Of a DNA stretch of 64,000 nucleotides, positions 1-10,139 are shown piece by piece. Source of the DNA: Bacillota bacterium (lineage in GTDB: Bacteria; Bacillota; Clostridia; Lachnospirales; Lachnospiraceae); assembly GCA_023436225.1 (NCBI GenBank), contig JAEZKA010000035.1, positions 124,001 to 188,000 on the forward strand. Reading direction: 5' to 3'. A program made the translations under genes and the position numbers. The first letter of the stretch is position 1, and every line of letters starts with the position of its first letter. A model generated the notes under the pieces. That model saw nothing but the letters and a program-made list of their open reading frames with translations. It had not been told where the DNA came from and did not search any database.

Positions 1-1306
1 CACCATAATTCTTTCCCAAGCTATAACGGAAATTCTCACCCAGCTTTTCGCAAAGATCACAGATTATGAATGCCTGCTTCACAGCAGCAATGGAACTTAT
101 GGTTTCTAAGGTATTATAAAGAAAATGCGGGTTAATCTGCAGCTGCAGATTTCGAAACTCACTTTCCTTTCTCTCTAATTGCTGAACATAATTTTTCTTG
201 ATTAAGTTATCTAGCTTAAGAAGCATATGATTGAACTGTTTATCTAGCACAGCAATCTCATCATCGCCTTCCAATTCTTCGGTAATTGTTAAATCACCGG
301 TCTCTGCCACTTTAATTTTATGAATTAATTTAGCAACTCTCTTTGAAAATCCTTGTGTAAAAATGCAAGCAGTAGACAATATAACAATAAATACAATAAC
401 AAAGATCGGCAAAATCGTCTTTTGCATTTCAGCCTTCTTAAAGCTCAACTGACTATTGTTAAACAGGAAAATTAATCTAAGGTCGTAATTATGTTCATAG
501 TCAACGCACACCATCGTATCTTTGAAATAATTAATTCTATTATTTTGTAGTTGTTCGTAGGATAATTCCGATAGGATATCGTTGTAGCTTGGATTGGAGG
601 AATAAACGATATTATCCGATCCATCTAATACAATTACATCATAAGAATAGTTCTGTTCACTATCATCGGAGGTTGGTTGAAATAATCGATTCATGTAAAT
701 ATCCAATTTAATAAAGCCAATATATTCTTTCTTATAATTCGACAAATCAATATGTACTATATTCTGAATCAACGAAAGAATCATATTCTTCCCATCCACG
801 GCCGAGTATATGAAATAATCTTCTTTCAAGGCTTTTTTATAAATATACCATATTTCTTTACTTGCCCCATCCATCATGGCTATTCTACTACCATAAATTT
901 TATTCTCTTCTATATCAGAATAAATCATACAATTTCGAAGCTCTTTGCTCTCAAGTCTCAACGATTTATTTACTTCGATACTTACATTATTACCCCTAAT
1001 ATATGGATTTTTCTCATCCGTCTTATCTCTCATTGTATTTAAAATAATCGTATTATTTGAAATTGCAGATAAGCTGTCCCGATATTGATACAAGTTACTT
1101 TCTAAATTCGAGGTATATTGAGCGACAAGCTGATAATGAGAATTCACCAATTCTTCTGTTACCATATTACTTATTCTTTGAAAAAGCGAAAAACCAATTA
1201 GCATAATTGGAACTACACTTACAACAACTGTAAAAATTACCAATTGCGTAAATATTGTACTTGAATGAAACAATTTTATATACATTCGTTTTAACTTAGC
1301 TTTCAT
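1..1306 (-). CDS. YesM-type sensor histidine kinase (C-terminus beyond window)
   Basis: Reading back from ATG at 1306 gives an uninterrupted frame to base 2, about 435 residues. Near residue 12-35 there is a membrane segment, then a large extracytoplasmic sensor region, a second membrane segment around residue 290-315, a HAMP-like linker, and the signature QLQINPHFLYNTLE of the His_kinase family (PF06580) in which H is the phosphorylated residue. The HATPase domain lies left of the window. Family members (YesM) pair with an AraC-type response regulator YesN and commonly control sugar-uptake and glycan-degradation genes. The partner is not visible here; it is presumably downstream on the minus strand. 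Call is secure, ligand unknown. Confidence 0.93.
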   Translation of the reverse strand, partial: MKAKLKRMYIKLFHSSTIFTQLVIFTVVVSVVPIMLIGFSLFQRISNMVTEELVNSHYQLVAQYTSNLESNLYQYRDSLSAISNNTIILNTMRDKTDEKNPYIRGNNVSIEVNKSLRLESKELRNCMIYSDIEENKIYGSRIAMMDGASKEIWYIYKKALKEDYFIYSAVDGKNMILSLIQNIVHIDLSNYKKEYIGFIKLDIYMNRLFQPTSDDSEQNYSYDVIVLDGSDNIVYSSNPSYNDILSELSYEQLQNNRINYFKDTMVCVDYEHNYDLRLIFLFNNSQLSFKKAEMQKTILPIFVIVFIVILSTACIFTQGFSKRVAKLIHKIKVAETGDLTITEELEGDDEIAVLDKQFNHMLLKLDNLIKKNYVQQLERKESEFRNLQLQINPHFLYNTLETISSIAAVKQAFIICDLCEKLGENFRYSLGKNYG

Positions 1307-1620
1307 TGGTATTCCTTTCTGCTACAGCTCTAATAAAAGCTGAATACAGCAATCATACCATTTTGAGTACATAAATTCAATGATTTCAGTTTTATAGATG
1401 CTCTTTCCTTCCATTTGCGTATGTTCATCAGGATATCCTTCTCAATTATCAATATCATTATTGAATTCAATTTATAACGATACTTTTTTCTGTATCTGTG
1501 GTATTATGTTCTAGAATAACGAGTATTTATCCAAAACTCAGGTATTGCAATTTAGTTATATAGGTGTTTTTTAATAAGATTGTCTCTCATGTACGACAAT
1601 ATCAGAAAGGCCATAGTTTT
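1307..1620. other. intergenic region between divergent genes
   Basis: About 310 AT-rich bases separate the divergent sensor kinase and radical-SAM gene, so both promoters should lie here. I see no RNA gene or strong hairpin. An AGAAAGG ribosome site at 1604-1610 precedes the ATG at 1621. Confidence 0.5.
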
Positions 1621-3363
1621 ATGAAGATAATTTTCGTATCCGAACTCGCAGACAGAGCATTTATCGATTATTTGAAAACCAGAGGAACTGTGATCCTCGT
1701 TCCTAAGGATGATCGCTTCGAGAGTAGAACCAGCAGTCATCCTGATCTGGTAATATCAATTATTGACGACACATTAATTATTGACGAGAATGCTGATACC
1801 AATATATATAAACAACTGGATGACTTGGGTGTCCCTTATGTCGTAGGTACCTCCAAGCTTTCTGCGGTTTATCCCCAGGACATCGCTTATAATGCAGTGA
1901 TCACTAAGGATTTCTTTATTCATAATCTTGACTATACTGATTCTCTGCTTGCCATGCATAGCTCGCATACTCATAAGAAATTAATCCAGGTAAAGCAAGG
2001 CTATACCAAATGCTCTACTGTGATTGTAAATGATAATACCGTGATAACTGCAGATCAAGGTATCTATAAAGCAGTAAAGGATCAAATGAACGCACTTTTG
2101 ATTCAGCCGGGACATGTATTGCTTGGGGGAAAAGACAACGGCTTCCTAGGAGGAGCCAGCGCTAGCTTTGAAGACACAATTGTGTTTCACGGAGATTTAA
2201 GTCAGCATCCTGACTTCTTAAGAATCACTGAATTCCTTGAGGCATCTCATAAGAGTTTACTTTACTTTAAGGAATTTCCCTTAACGGATATTGGTTCCGT
2301 CCTTATTTTTGACCATCCGAAAAGGAAAAGCATAGAAAAAACGAGTAAACAAAAGCATGTCAATATCCCTATCTTTATCTCACACGAGGGCTGTCCCAAT
2401 GATTGTGTTTTTTGTAATCAAAGAAAGATCACCGCAAAGGCTGATGCGATGACTCTCCCTGAAGTCTCCGAGCAGATTAAGACCTACTCTTCTACGCTGG
2501 ATGATGATGCTTATGTTGAAATCGCCTTCTTCGGAGGGAGCTTTACAGGAATTGATGCCACTCTTCAGGAGAAATATCTGAAGCTGGCACATGAGTATAA
2601 AAAGGCAGGTAAAATACAAGCCATTCGCTTGTCGACCAGACCAGATTATATTAACATTGAAATTCTTGACCGCCTTAGACTTTATGAGGTAGATACCATA
2701 GAGCTTGGGGTGCAATCCTTGGATGAGGAGGTTCTTAAGGCCTCGAACCGAGGGCATCTGGTTACGGATGTCTATGAAGCTGTTCATCTTATTCATGCTT
2801 ATGGATTTCGTCTTGGAATACAATTAATGGTTGGTTTGCCGCAGGATACAAAAGAACGGTCCATTCTGTCCGCTAAGCTTACGGCTTTACTAAAGCCGGA
2901 GTTTGTTCGCATCTATCCGACACTTGTCATTAAGGAGACAAAGTTACTAGAGCTTACTCAAGGAGGGATATATCAACCTTTATCGCTGGAAACAGCCGTT
3001 GACTGGACAAAGGAAATGTATCAGGTGTTCTTGTCAAGTCAAATACCCATCATACGAATGGGATTACAACCAACCGACCTGATCGCCGAAGGGAAGGAGG
3101 TCATATACGGACCCTTTCACCCTGCCTTTCGACAGCTTGTAGAAAGTTCTTACTTTCTGGACTGTATAAAGAAAATATTAAATACACAAAACGTTACCGT
3201 TAATGATTCATCGGTGATAAAAATCCTATGCAATCCCAAGGATCTATCACAGGTAATTGGGCATAAACGCAAGAACCTGATTGAGTTGAAGAGGGATTAC
3301 CCTAGTATTATGGTTGTAGCTGACGACAGTGTCGAACAAATGACGATAAAATGCTGTAGATAG
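1621..3363 (+). CDS. DUF6873-like (GME-fold) / Elp3-like radical SAM fusion protein
   Basis: Product is 580 residues from ATG 1621, chosen because AGAAAGG lies 10 nt upstream; an in-frame ATG at 1564 has no such site. Residues 1 to about 230 resemble the DUF6873 GME-fold family of clostridia (QGYTKCSTVIVND, then IQPGHVLLGG and FLGGASA). Residues about 245-560 are a radical SAM domain of the Elp3/YhcC-like kind: the CX3CX2C cluster motif is C258-C262-C265 in GCPNDCVFCNQ, followed by FFGGSFTGID and the SAM-binding strands, ending with GPFHPAFRQLVES, typical of the clostridial radical SAM protein often coded near rnc/smc. There is no acetyltransferase domain as in true Elp3. Substrate unknown; the two halves are usually separate genes in my experience of these families, so the fusion is the notable point. 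Confidence 0.8.
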   Translation: MKIIFVSELADRAFIDYLKTRGTVILVPKDDRFESRTSSHPDLVISIIDDTLIIDENADTNIYKQLDDLGVPYVVGTSKLSAVYPQDIAYNAVITKDFFIHNLDYTDSLLAMHSSHTHKKLIQVKQGYTKCSTVIVNDNTVITADQGIYKAVKDQMNALLIQPGHVLLGGKDNGFLGGASASFEDTIVFHGDLSQHPDFLRITEFLEASHKSLLYFKEFPLTDIGSVLIFDHPKRKSIEKTSKQKHVNIPIFISHEGCPNDCVFCNQRKITAKADAMTLPEVSEQIKTYSSTLDDDAYVEIAFFGGSFTGIDATLQEKYLKLAHEYKKAGKIQAIRLSTRPDYINIEILDRLRLYEVDTIELGVQSLDEEVLKASNRGHLVTDVYEAVHLIHAYGFRLGIQLMVGLPQDTKERSILSAKLTALLKPEFVRIYPTLVIKETKLLELTQGGIYQPLSLETAVDWTKEMYQVFLSSQIPIIRMGLQPTDLIAEGKEVIYGPFHPAFRQLVESSYFLDCIKKILNTQNVTVNDSSVIKILCNPKDLSQVIGHKRKNLIELKRDYPSIMVVADDSVEQMTIKCCR

Positions 3364-3392
3364 GGCCAGTCATAAACTCTGATGATAATTTA

Positions 3393-4358
3393 TCAGAACT
3401 TGTTCCTAAGATCCATATATCTCCTGAATTCCGGAAAGAAAATTCTCTCATAACCCATTTCTGTCGGATGAACTTTATCCGGATTCAGGTAGGTAGAGTA
3501 GGTTACACTATTCACGAGTGAAGTCGCTTCGTCGTTACTCCAAAGATCAATCACATCAAAGTTTTGAAACCTATCCCTTAATGACAACAAACCTTCCCGA
3601 AGAGTTGCATATCTTGTACCGTAACTACCGGGCATGTCACACCTGGGACATACAAAAAATGTAATCTTACAATCCTTACCCCAAGTATCCTTACATAGTT
3701 TTATAAGATATCGAATGCTGCCATAACTCGTAGTAACATCTAATTCTTCTTCATTGATATCACCAAAAACCGTATCCGTCTGGCCGGCATCATTGGTTGA
3801 AAGCTGAATGAATACTTGGTTTATGGTTTGACCATCATAGTCTTTCACTAGTGTACCCATACCGTCAGGACTGCTTGTAATTAACTTATGTTGATTGATC
3901 ATCATTAATAATAAATGAACATAGGAAGTTGTCTTTGGTGATGTGGCAGTGGTTGCATATGATAACTTATAACCGTTGCAGGCCGCTTTATAGACATGAT
4001 CGCTATGATTAAAATGTACTGAGAAATTAATATAATCTCCAAACGGCTCAACGGATGCAGTATTACCTTCCAGCGTATAACTGATTGGCTTTGTATTGAA
4101 AAATGCAGTACCATTACCCTGCATCACGAGACATAAATCGTCACATCGATACGAACCTTGCCATTCATTAAGATTATCATCATTTAAAGTTGTTAATCTT
4201 CTTAAATACTTAACTCCTCTTACCTCTTGCCCCTCAACAGATTGGAGGAATTCGATCTGTGCATAATCTTCTGCAAACATATCAGCTACAGAAATACCGA
4301 AACTTCCACTTCCATAAGTAATTGAGGAACCTAAAAATAAATAATTTTGCTTTTCCAT
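3393..4358 (-). CDS. SGNH/GDSL-type hydrolase
   Basis: 321 residues, no signal peptide. The N-terminus FLGSSITYGSG carries the block I nucleophile serine (S12), a block III-like IQLSTNDAG is in mid-protein, and DKVHPTEMGY near residue 300 carries the Asp-His pair of block V, so the catalytic triad of SGNH esterases is complete. Between blocks I and III is an inserted beta-rich stretch, reminiscent of two-domain carbohydrate esterases. Likely removes acetyl or other acyl groups from sugars inside the cell, but the substrate is not shown by sequence. It is tail-to-tail with the radical SAM gene, 29 bases away. Start ATG 4358 has GGTGGAG upstream. Confidence 0.85.
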   Translation of the reverse strand: MEKQNYLFLGSSITYGSGSFGISVADMFAEDYAQIEFLQSVEGQEVRGVKYLRRLTTLNDDNLNEWQGSYRCDDLCLVMQGNGTAFFNTKPISYTLEGNTASVEPFGDYINFSVHFNHSDHVYKAACNGYKLSYATTATSPKTTSYVHLLLMMINQHKLITSSPDGMGTLVKDYDGQTINQVFIQLSTNDAGQTDTVFGDINEEELDVTTSYGSIRYLIKLCKDTWGKDCKITFFVCPRCDMPGSYGTRYATLREGLLSLRDRFQNFDVIDLWSNDEATSLVNSVTYSTYLNPDKVHPTEMGYERIFFPEFRRYMDLRNKF

Positions 4359-4493
4359 AAATTCTCCACCTTCTGAATTTCAACACTTTCTTCTTATGTA
4401 CCGTCAAAATATGTGGTAGCTTTAAATGATTCAATACTTTCTTAGTTCATCTGTCATGAAAAACTCAGTCAAAATAGTAGAAAACAATACTTT

Positions 4494-6812
4494 CTATTGG
4501 CCTGTTGCTTCGTTCACAAATGATAGCAAGTATTTTTGAGCCTCCTCATTATACATCAGCACCTCATATTCATTTCCCTTTCCACTAATACGCTTGGAGG
4601 CTGAGATTCCGATTTTAGTCCCTTTTTCCGTTACTGTCATTACATTTCTTCCAAGGGACGAGTTATATCGTTCTTCAAGATAACCAGCTTCCTTCAGTCT
4701 GACTGTCAAATGCGATCCTGCTAATCTTTTCATTCTCTGCTCATCTCGAAGTTCATTCAACTTCTCCACATATTGACTGATTGTACTCGTTCCTGCGGGA
4801 GTAAACGATTGCTTCATTTCATCGGTCAGATAGAAATCCGTTTTGATTTTTTTCGTCTTAATGCTTTGCGAAGATTTAACTTCTACCTGTTCTTGTTCAT
4901 AACATATTCCTTTTTTATTACCCTGTATAAATTCTGCTATGGCATCGATAAATTGCTGGCCATATTTATCAAATTTATTCTCTCCAACCCCCAGGACCAT
5001 CAGCATTTCCTTTTTGTCACTGGGCAATCTTCTGCACATATCGGTCAGTGTTTTGTCCGAAAAAATAATGTAAGGTGGCATGTTCTCCTCTTTTGCAAGA
5101 CGTAACCGCACCTGCCGCAAATGTTCGAACAAATTCAGACCTTTGGAGGTTAATAGCTCTGATTTATGTCGTATTTTGCTGGTTTTGTAATTTACTTGTA
5201 TTGGTTCTTCTTTCGCAAGCTTCATAATAACTCTGGTTTTATCCATTTCAATGCTCTGCGCAGACTTCTCCACCTTTATAATCGAGTATTTATCATTCGT
5301 AAGATACAGAAATCCATCAATAACCAATTTATTCATAATATGTTTAAGATAATTCTCACTCACTGATGCCTGCCTTCCATAGTAAGCGCTATGAATCATA
5401 TTGTTCGAGGTAAGCTTTGCCACCTTTCTTCCCATGAGAGTTGCTATGATTACATTCACTCCGAACTTCTGACCGCAATCTTTTATACATCCAATAATGT
5501 CTTTGCTGACTTCCGTCACATCCATCTCCTCAAATTGTGTAAGACAATTGGAACAGTTATCACAGCAGCTTTCTCCAAGCTGACCAAAATAACGCAGAAT
5601 ATACTCCCGCAAGCAATCCTTAGTAAAGCAGTAATAGGTCATTATTTTCAGACGTTCTTCATCGCGTTCCCGGATTTGCTCCTTCTGTATATCGGATAAC
5701 TCATCATTTGCATTTCCATTCTCGATTAGGAATTGGTTAATTCGCACATCCTTTGCTCCATAAAGCAAGATACACTCTGCTTCCTCCCCGTCACGCCCCG
5801 CTCTTCCGGCTTCCTGATAATACCCTTCCATATTCTTTGGCATATTATAATGAATTACATACCTTACATTCGATTTATCGATTCCCATACCAAATGCATT
5901 AGTTGCAACCATAACTAATTTTCGATCATAGATAAAATCCTCTTGGTTCTCATTTCGTTCTGAATCACTCATCCCTGCATGATACTTCGCCGCACTGATT
6001 CCCCTTCTAATGAGAAGTTCCTGTAATTCATCCACGCTTTTACGTGTAGCACAATATATAATTCCACAATGTGTCTGGTGTTTATATACATAATCCAGTA
6101 CTTCCGAATCCTTATTCTTTGGAGTACGAACCTCGAAATAAAGATTTTTTCTATCAAAACCCGTAACCACCACTTCCGGCTTCCTAAGTCCCAATACACA
6201 AATAATATCCTCGATAACCTCTTTGGTAGCTGTTGCAGTAAAAGCACTGATTACCGGACGTACCGGTAGATGCTCGATGAAACGGACAATCTTCAAATAA
6301 CTTGGTCTAAAATCCTGACCCCATTGTGAGATACAATGTGCTTCATCGACAGTAATCATCGATATTTCAACATTAAGAGCAAAATCAAGAAATTCCTCTG
6401 TCTCTAGGCGTTCCGGTGCGATATAAATAAGCTGATATCTTCCTTCCTTCGCATACTGCAAGGCCAAACTAACCTGTCTTGGAGATAGAGAGCTATTGAT
6501 ATAGGCCGCATGAATCCCTACTTGATTCAGGGCCGATACCTGATCCTTCATCAACGAAATCAATGGTGATACAACGATTGTGACACCCTTCATGATAAGT
6601 GCAGGAACTTGAAAACAGATAGATTTCCCAGCTCCCGTCGGCATGACGCCGAGGGTATCTATTCCGAATAAGATGCTATGAACCAGTTTTTCCTGTCCTT
6701 CACGAAAACAATCGTAGCCAAAGTATCTTTTTAAAGCTTCAAGCGGTATCTCTGTATTCGTATGTCCTATGGCTAGTTTTCTCTTTGCATACTGCTTATT
6801 ATCTTGAAGCAT
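4494..6812 (-). CDS. recQ: ATP-dependent DNA helicase RecQ, long form
   Basis: 772 residues, longer than the roughly 600 of E. coli RecQ. Walker A is GVMPTGAGKS (about residue 60), the Walker B box is DEAH followed by CISQWGQDFRPSY, and motif VI includes YYQEAGRAGRDG. The zinc-binding segment has CLREYILRYFG...CCDNCSNC. An HRDC-like domain (CRRLPSDKKEML...LGVGENKFDKYG) lies near residues 560-630. The extra ~110 residues at the end look like the RQC-minor type winged-helix extension found in some Firmicute RecQs. Role: 3'-5' DNA unwinding in recombination repair. ATG 6812 is preceded by AAAGGAG. No operon partners. Confidence 0.93.
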   Translation of the reverse strand: MLQDNKQYAKRKLAIGHTNTEIPLEALKRYFGYDCFREGQEKLVHSILFGIDTLGVMPTGAGKSICFQVPALIMKGVTIVVSPLISLMKDQVSALNQVGIHAAYINSSLSPRQVSLALQYAKEGRYQLIYIAPERLETEEFLDFALNVEISMITVDEAHCISQWGQDFRPSYLKIVRFIEHLPVRPVISAFTATATKEVIEDIICVLGLRKPEVVVTGFDRKNLYFEVRTPKNKDSEVLDYVYKHQTHCGIIYCATRKSVDELQELLIRRGISAAKYHAGMSDSERNENQEDFIYDRKLVMVATNAFGMGIDKSNVRYVIHYNMPKNMEGYYQEAGRAGRDGEEAECILLYGAKDVRINQFLIENGNANDELSDIQKEQIRERDEERLKIMTYYCFTKDCLREYILRYFGQLGESCCDNCSNCLTQFEEMDVTEVSKDIIGCIKDCGQKFGVNVIIATLMGRKVAKLTSNNMIHSAYYGRQASVSENYLKHIMNKLVIDGFLYLTNDKYSIIKVEKSAQSIEMDKTRVIMKLAKEEPIQVNYKTSKIRHKSELLTSKGLNLFEHLRQVRLRLAKEENMPPYIIFSDKTLTDMCRRLPSDKKEMLMVLGVGENKFDKYGQQFIDAIAEFIQGNKKGICYEQEQVEVKSSQSIKTKKIKTDFYLTDEMKQSFTPAGTSTISQYVEKLNELRDEQRMKRLAGSHLTVRLKEAGYLEERYNSSLGRNVMTVTEKGTKIGISASKRISGKGNEYEVLMYNEEAQKYLLSFVNEATGQ

Positions 6813-7009
6813 AGCTCAAATTCTCCTTTTATATAATTCTATCTCATAAGTAAATGTACTAAAACTGACATATACAATGTTTTTCTACATAAGAATAACA
6901 TTTGTAGCATACTAATTCAATCATTGTATCATCTTACTAATTATAAAAAGTGAATGGAGTATTTGCTTGCATCTCGCTTCGTGAACCTTCTATTGTCACG
7001 AATACAAGA

Positions 7010-7049
7010 AATACCACCTGAATACTTTTGATAGTCTTCAGGTGGTATT
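7010..7049 (-). terminator. terminator-like hairpin after the C11 protease gene
   Basis: Arms 7010-7022 and 7037-7049 are perfect 13-base complements with a 14-base loop; on the minus strand the stem is followed by a T-rich stretch. It lies 20 bases past the stop of the protease gene at 7069. Confidence 0.7.
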
Positions 7050-7068
7050 CTTATTATTACTGCTTAGA

Positions 7069-9096
7069 TTACTCCGTAAAACCTACTGTTGTTGTAATTA
7101 CTCCATCTACTGTTTCAAACATGATAGCATCAGAATAAGCGGAATAGCCTTGCATATCTCTCATCTCAAACATTTGCATGAATACACCATCACCAAGCTC
7201 AATCTCTTCAAAGGTCTTATTATTATCCCAAATGATCTCATCAATCTCCACCGGAATAAACTCCTGATCCTCTCCTGAGATTGACATAGCATAATGGATG
7301 GTTTTAATAACATCTCCCTCAACCAGATAATACAGGTTTTTATCAGCCATACCACTTTCATCAATTGGCTTTCTTGCTCCTTGTATCGTATAGGTTGCCG
7401 TTTCAAAATCATATACTACAATAAGGTTATAATTCACACCGTTTATTAATACCGGAACTGCATATAGATTATAGCCTTCGCCCTCATAGGAAAGCTCCAT
7501 ATTCACCAGATTGCCATCAAGAGCACCCCAGACTCCACGGAAATTATCCTTGAATACGCCGGTCTCCCAATCAGCAAATAAATCATTGTCGCTACCTAAG
7601 AGGAGCATCAAATCCTGCTCTATGTCTAAATAATATAGCTGAATATACATACCGCTCAAGATACTAGCTGCCTTCTCGCCTAACGTAAGCGTTGCAGCTC
7701 CCTCACTGTCAACATCAAGTAAATGATTCTCCCAGCCCTGGGTTTCCAGTGTCTCAATCGGTTGAATGGTTTCGTAATTCATCTCCGATAGGAACTTCAT
7801 ACCCTCCTCGGACAATTCACCGGTTAAGCCATAGGCATAGTAATACTTAAAGGCTTCTCCTACACCCAGATTAGCATATCCGATATAATCATCCACATCA
7901 CCATTCAAAGAATAGTAACAGGAAAGTCCAGTTGCCTCCTGGCGATAGGGTCCGCTCACCTTATATTCCACGCAGTCCTCCAGCGCAGTGAGGACATTAT
8001 TTGAGGTCGTTGGAAGAAGTTCGGCTGATTGCCTTGCCAAGTGCCCAAGGTCCACCATATTCGTAAAGCCTTGCTCCTTCGTATTTCCACCATAGTTCTC
8101 TGTTCCCGTTGCAACTCGGCCAAAATAGGAGAAGAAGGAAGGGTCGATACAGGCATTGGCCAACGCTTCCTTGCCAAAATCCTCATAAGCTGCCAGGACG
8201 GAAGCAATTTTAGAAAGATTCGTTAAGGATAATGTTATTGTATCTTGTGTACCTACCAACTCACAGCCGGACTGGTATGTATCACAAAGGATGGTACCAA
8301 ACTCCTTTGCATCCATTGCAGGGTTTGCGGCCAATGCTGTTGCCCAACCGGTATAATTCCATCCATTTCCCGGTTCTATCTCTTGCGAAGCTACTAGGTA
8401 ATTTCCTATATCAGAAAAAGTAGCTGCCACATCCACCGTTGCCATCAGACAGGTATCAAAGCCGATGATATCAAAAGGAGGATTTTCTGTAGACAACTCA
8501 TAATTGGCCTGGAAGGCATTATACATCTCCTGCAGGTCAAGTGCATCTCCACCAAATAACTCATCTGAAGCAGCACCATTCACAGTTCCACCACCGTGAT
8601 TCCAAAACAAGAACATAGTCTTGTTCGCCGGATAATTGGTCTTTGCAAAGTCTAGAAAGCTAGATAAAGTCCCTTCATCTCCCATGCTGGTTAATGGCTG
8701 CTGTTCTATTTTCTGCAATCCGTTGCTGTCATATACATATCGTTCTATATAATTAGGATCTACAATATCATTCTGCCAAACGCTTGACCCACCTGTTTGT
8801 ATGATAACCTTCACATTATCGGGCAGTGGAGCATCCATTAGTTCATAGATATCTATTGTCGCTGCCCCGCCACCTGATTCCAAGTCACTGCCACATAGGT
8901 ACCAGTATATCGCCCATTCTGTGTCATAGACGGATTCCGCTACCTCCTTCATCGACTTTGTCCCGTCGTTAGCCATCGCCGGAGTAGGTGTTGTATTTGT
9001 AGAATCGGTCGTATCACCGCCACAGGCAACGAAGGAACCTATCATAGTAATAATAAGAAATAGCGAAATTAATCTACTAAGCTGATTCTTTCTCAT
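7069..9096 (-). CDS. clostripain-family (C11) cysteine peptidase lipoprotein
   Basis: 675 residues. A signal peptide with lipobox-like VACGG (Cys at about 25) predicts anchoring on the outer face of the membrane. The C11 catalytic His is H167 in FWNHGGG and the catalytic Cys is C216 in FDTCLMA, both followed by the expected family segments (VASQEIEPGNGWNY). Clostripain-type enzymes cut after Arg or Lys; the region after residue ~420 is a beta-rich C-terminal part of unknown role. Start ATG 9096 has GGAGGAAAA upstream. It is followed on the same strand by nothing and preceded by the Big_2 protein gene, so the two may be co-expressed surface proteins although a large hairpin separates them. Confidence 0.9.
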   Translation of the reverse strand: MRKNQLSRLISLFLIITMIGSFVACGGDTTDSTNTTPTPAMANDGTKSMKEVAESVYDTEWAIYWYLCGSDLESGGGAATIDIYELMDAPLPDNVKVIIQTGGSSVWQNDIVDPNYIERYVYDSNGLQKIEQQPLTSMGDEGTLSSFLDFAKTNYPANKTMFLFWNHGGGTVNGAASDELFGGDALDLQEMYNAFQANYELSTENPPFDIIGFDTCLMATVDVAATFSDIGNYLVASQEIEPGNGWNYTGWATALAANPAMDAKEFGTILCDTYQSGCELVGTQDTITLSLTNLSKIASVLAAYEDFGKEALANACIDPSFFSYFGRVATGTENYGGNTKEQGFTNMVDLGHLARQSAELLPTTSNNVLTALEDCVEYKVSGPYRQEATGLSCYYSLNGDVDDYIGYANLGVGEAFKYYYAYGLTGELSEEGMKFLSEMNYETIQPIETLETQGWENHLLDVDSEGAATLTLGEKAASILSGMYIQLYYLDIEQDLMLLLGSDNDLFADWETGVFKDNFRGVWGALDGNLVNMELSYEGEGYNLYAVPVLINGVNYNLIVVYDFETATYTIQGARKPIDESGMADKNLYYLVEGDVIKTIHYAMSISGEDQEFIPVEIDEIIWDNNKTFEEIELGDGVFMQMFEMRDMQGYSAYSDAIMFETVDGVITTTVGFTE

Positions 9097-9201
9097 TTAT
9101 TTTCTCCTCCAAAACTCATATCACATATCACTTTATATCATTATTCAACATTTGAATTACTTTTTCCGCCACGTTAAGTCATAATTTCTTCCTACACTTT
9201 C

Positions 9202-9287
9202 ATTCAAAAGGAGCTGACCGTATCGACAAACCGTATCCTGCGCTACTACGCAGCGCGATCGTCTTTAGGTCAGCTCCTCTATGAATG
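9202..9287 (-). terminator. long stem-loop between the Big_2 and C11 genes
   Basis: Outer arms 9209-9219 (AGGAGCTGACC) and 9268-9278 (GGTCAGCTCCT) pair, with a second small hairpin (GCGCT/AGCGC) at 9240-9256. It starts 10 bases past the stop of the Big_2 gene and probably terminates it. Confidence 0.6.
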
Positions 9288-9296
9288 ATTTGTTGT

Positions 9297-10139
9297 TTAC
9301 TGAGGAAGATACATCAAAGAGTCAATCAAATATTCAGCATCTACATAAATATCATAGCCTTCAACATCAAGTGTAATCACTTCAATGTTATAATCGTCGA
9401 TGGAGAGATTATAGGATATCATTCTACTACCGGTAACTGTTTCCGTTGTTAATAAGAAGCTATAAGCAAAGGATGTGGTTCCGTTCTGTGATTCGTATGC
9501 AAAGGTGTTGAAATCGGATACTTCACTTGTACCGGCACCATAAGTAGCATCCATCTTTTTTTGTAATTCTTTAGCATTTAATGATTTAAGGGAGGCTGCA
9601 ACATCATCATAGGAAGAAGCTTTTTTACCTGTAACATTAGCAATTACTGTAATGTTTGATAATGAATTGGGAACGCTTAATGTTGCTTTGTAGGATCCTT
9701 TTGATACTTCCCCCCCTGATACCTCATATGCACTGGGAGCGACAAAGCTTAGTCCTGCCATTTGAATTTCCTGATAATCAGCAGTTACTTGGTAAGGATT
9801 CGGTCCCAAAACAACTGTAACAGTACAGGTATAATTCTTCTTATTTACGGTTGCTGTAATTTTGGCAGTACCTACCGATTGAGCAGTTACGACACCTTTA
9901 TTTGTAACCGATGCAACTTTTTTGTTACTGCTCTTCCAGGTTACTTTACTCTTAGTACCTGTTACTTTCAGGGTTGTGGTCGCAGCAATCTCCATGGTTA
10001 ACTTCGATTCGCTGATTTTAACGGTTGCCGCTTGAGCTACTGCTACATTGCCTATAAAAGGTACTGTTACCGGTCCTGTTAATGCTACCGACAATACAAG
10101 TGCAATGGCCAATACTTTCATCTTAATACTCTTCTTCAT
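9297..10139 (-). CDS. secreted protein with one Big_2 (Ig-like) domain
   Basis: 280 residues from ATG 10139, chosen because the upstream bases GGAGGAAAAGTGT form the ribosome site; a longer frame from 10154 would translate that site. A signal peptide (MKKSIKMKVLAIALVLSVA) ends near residue 37. Residues about 40-110 are a bacterial Ig-like Big_2 domain (VTWKSSNKKVASVTNKGVVT...GTAKITATV). The remaining ~165 residues are a beta-rich domain I do not recognise. No LPXTG or other anchor is visible. Likely a cell-surface or extracellular adhesin-like protein; function unknown. Confidence 0.8.
   Translation of the reverse strand: MKKSIKMKVLAIALVLSVALTGPVTVPFIGNVAVAQAATVKISESKLTMEIAATTTLKVTGTKSKVTWKSSNKKVASVTNKGVVTAQSVGTAKITATVNKKNYTCTVTVVLGPNPYQVTADYQEIQMAGLSFVAPSAYEVSGGEVSKGSYKATLSVPNSLSNITVIANVTGKKASSYDDVAASLKSLNAKELQKKMDATYGAGTSEVSDFNTFAYESQNGTTSFAYSFLLTTETVTGSRMISYNLSIDDYNIEVITLDVEGYDIYVDAEYLIDSLMYLPQ

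Noticed and set aside
752..1042. Plus-strand frame of 96 codons
   Set aside because: Antisense to the sensor kinase, which has clear family motifs; no ribosome site.
2380..2823. Minus-strand frame of 147 codons
   Set aside because: Shadow of the radical SAM coding sequence on the other strand; no family features.
9202..9287. Possible riboswitch or structured RNA
   Set aside because: It lies after a gene stop, not before a start, and fits an ordinary terminator-like hairpin.
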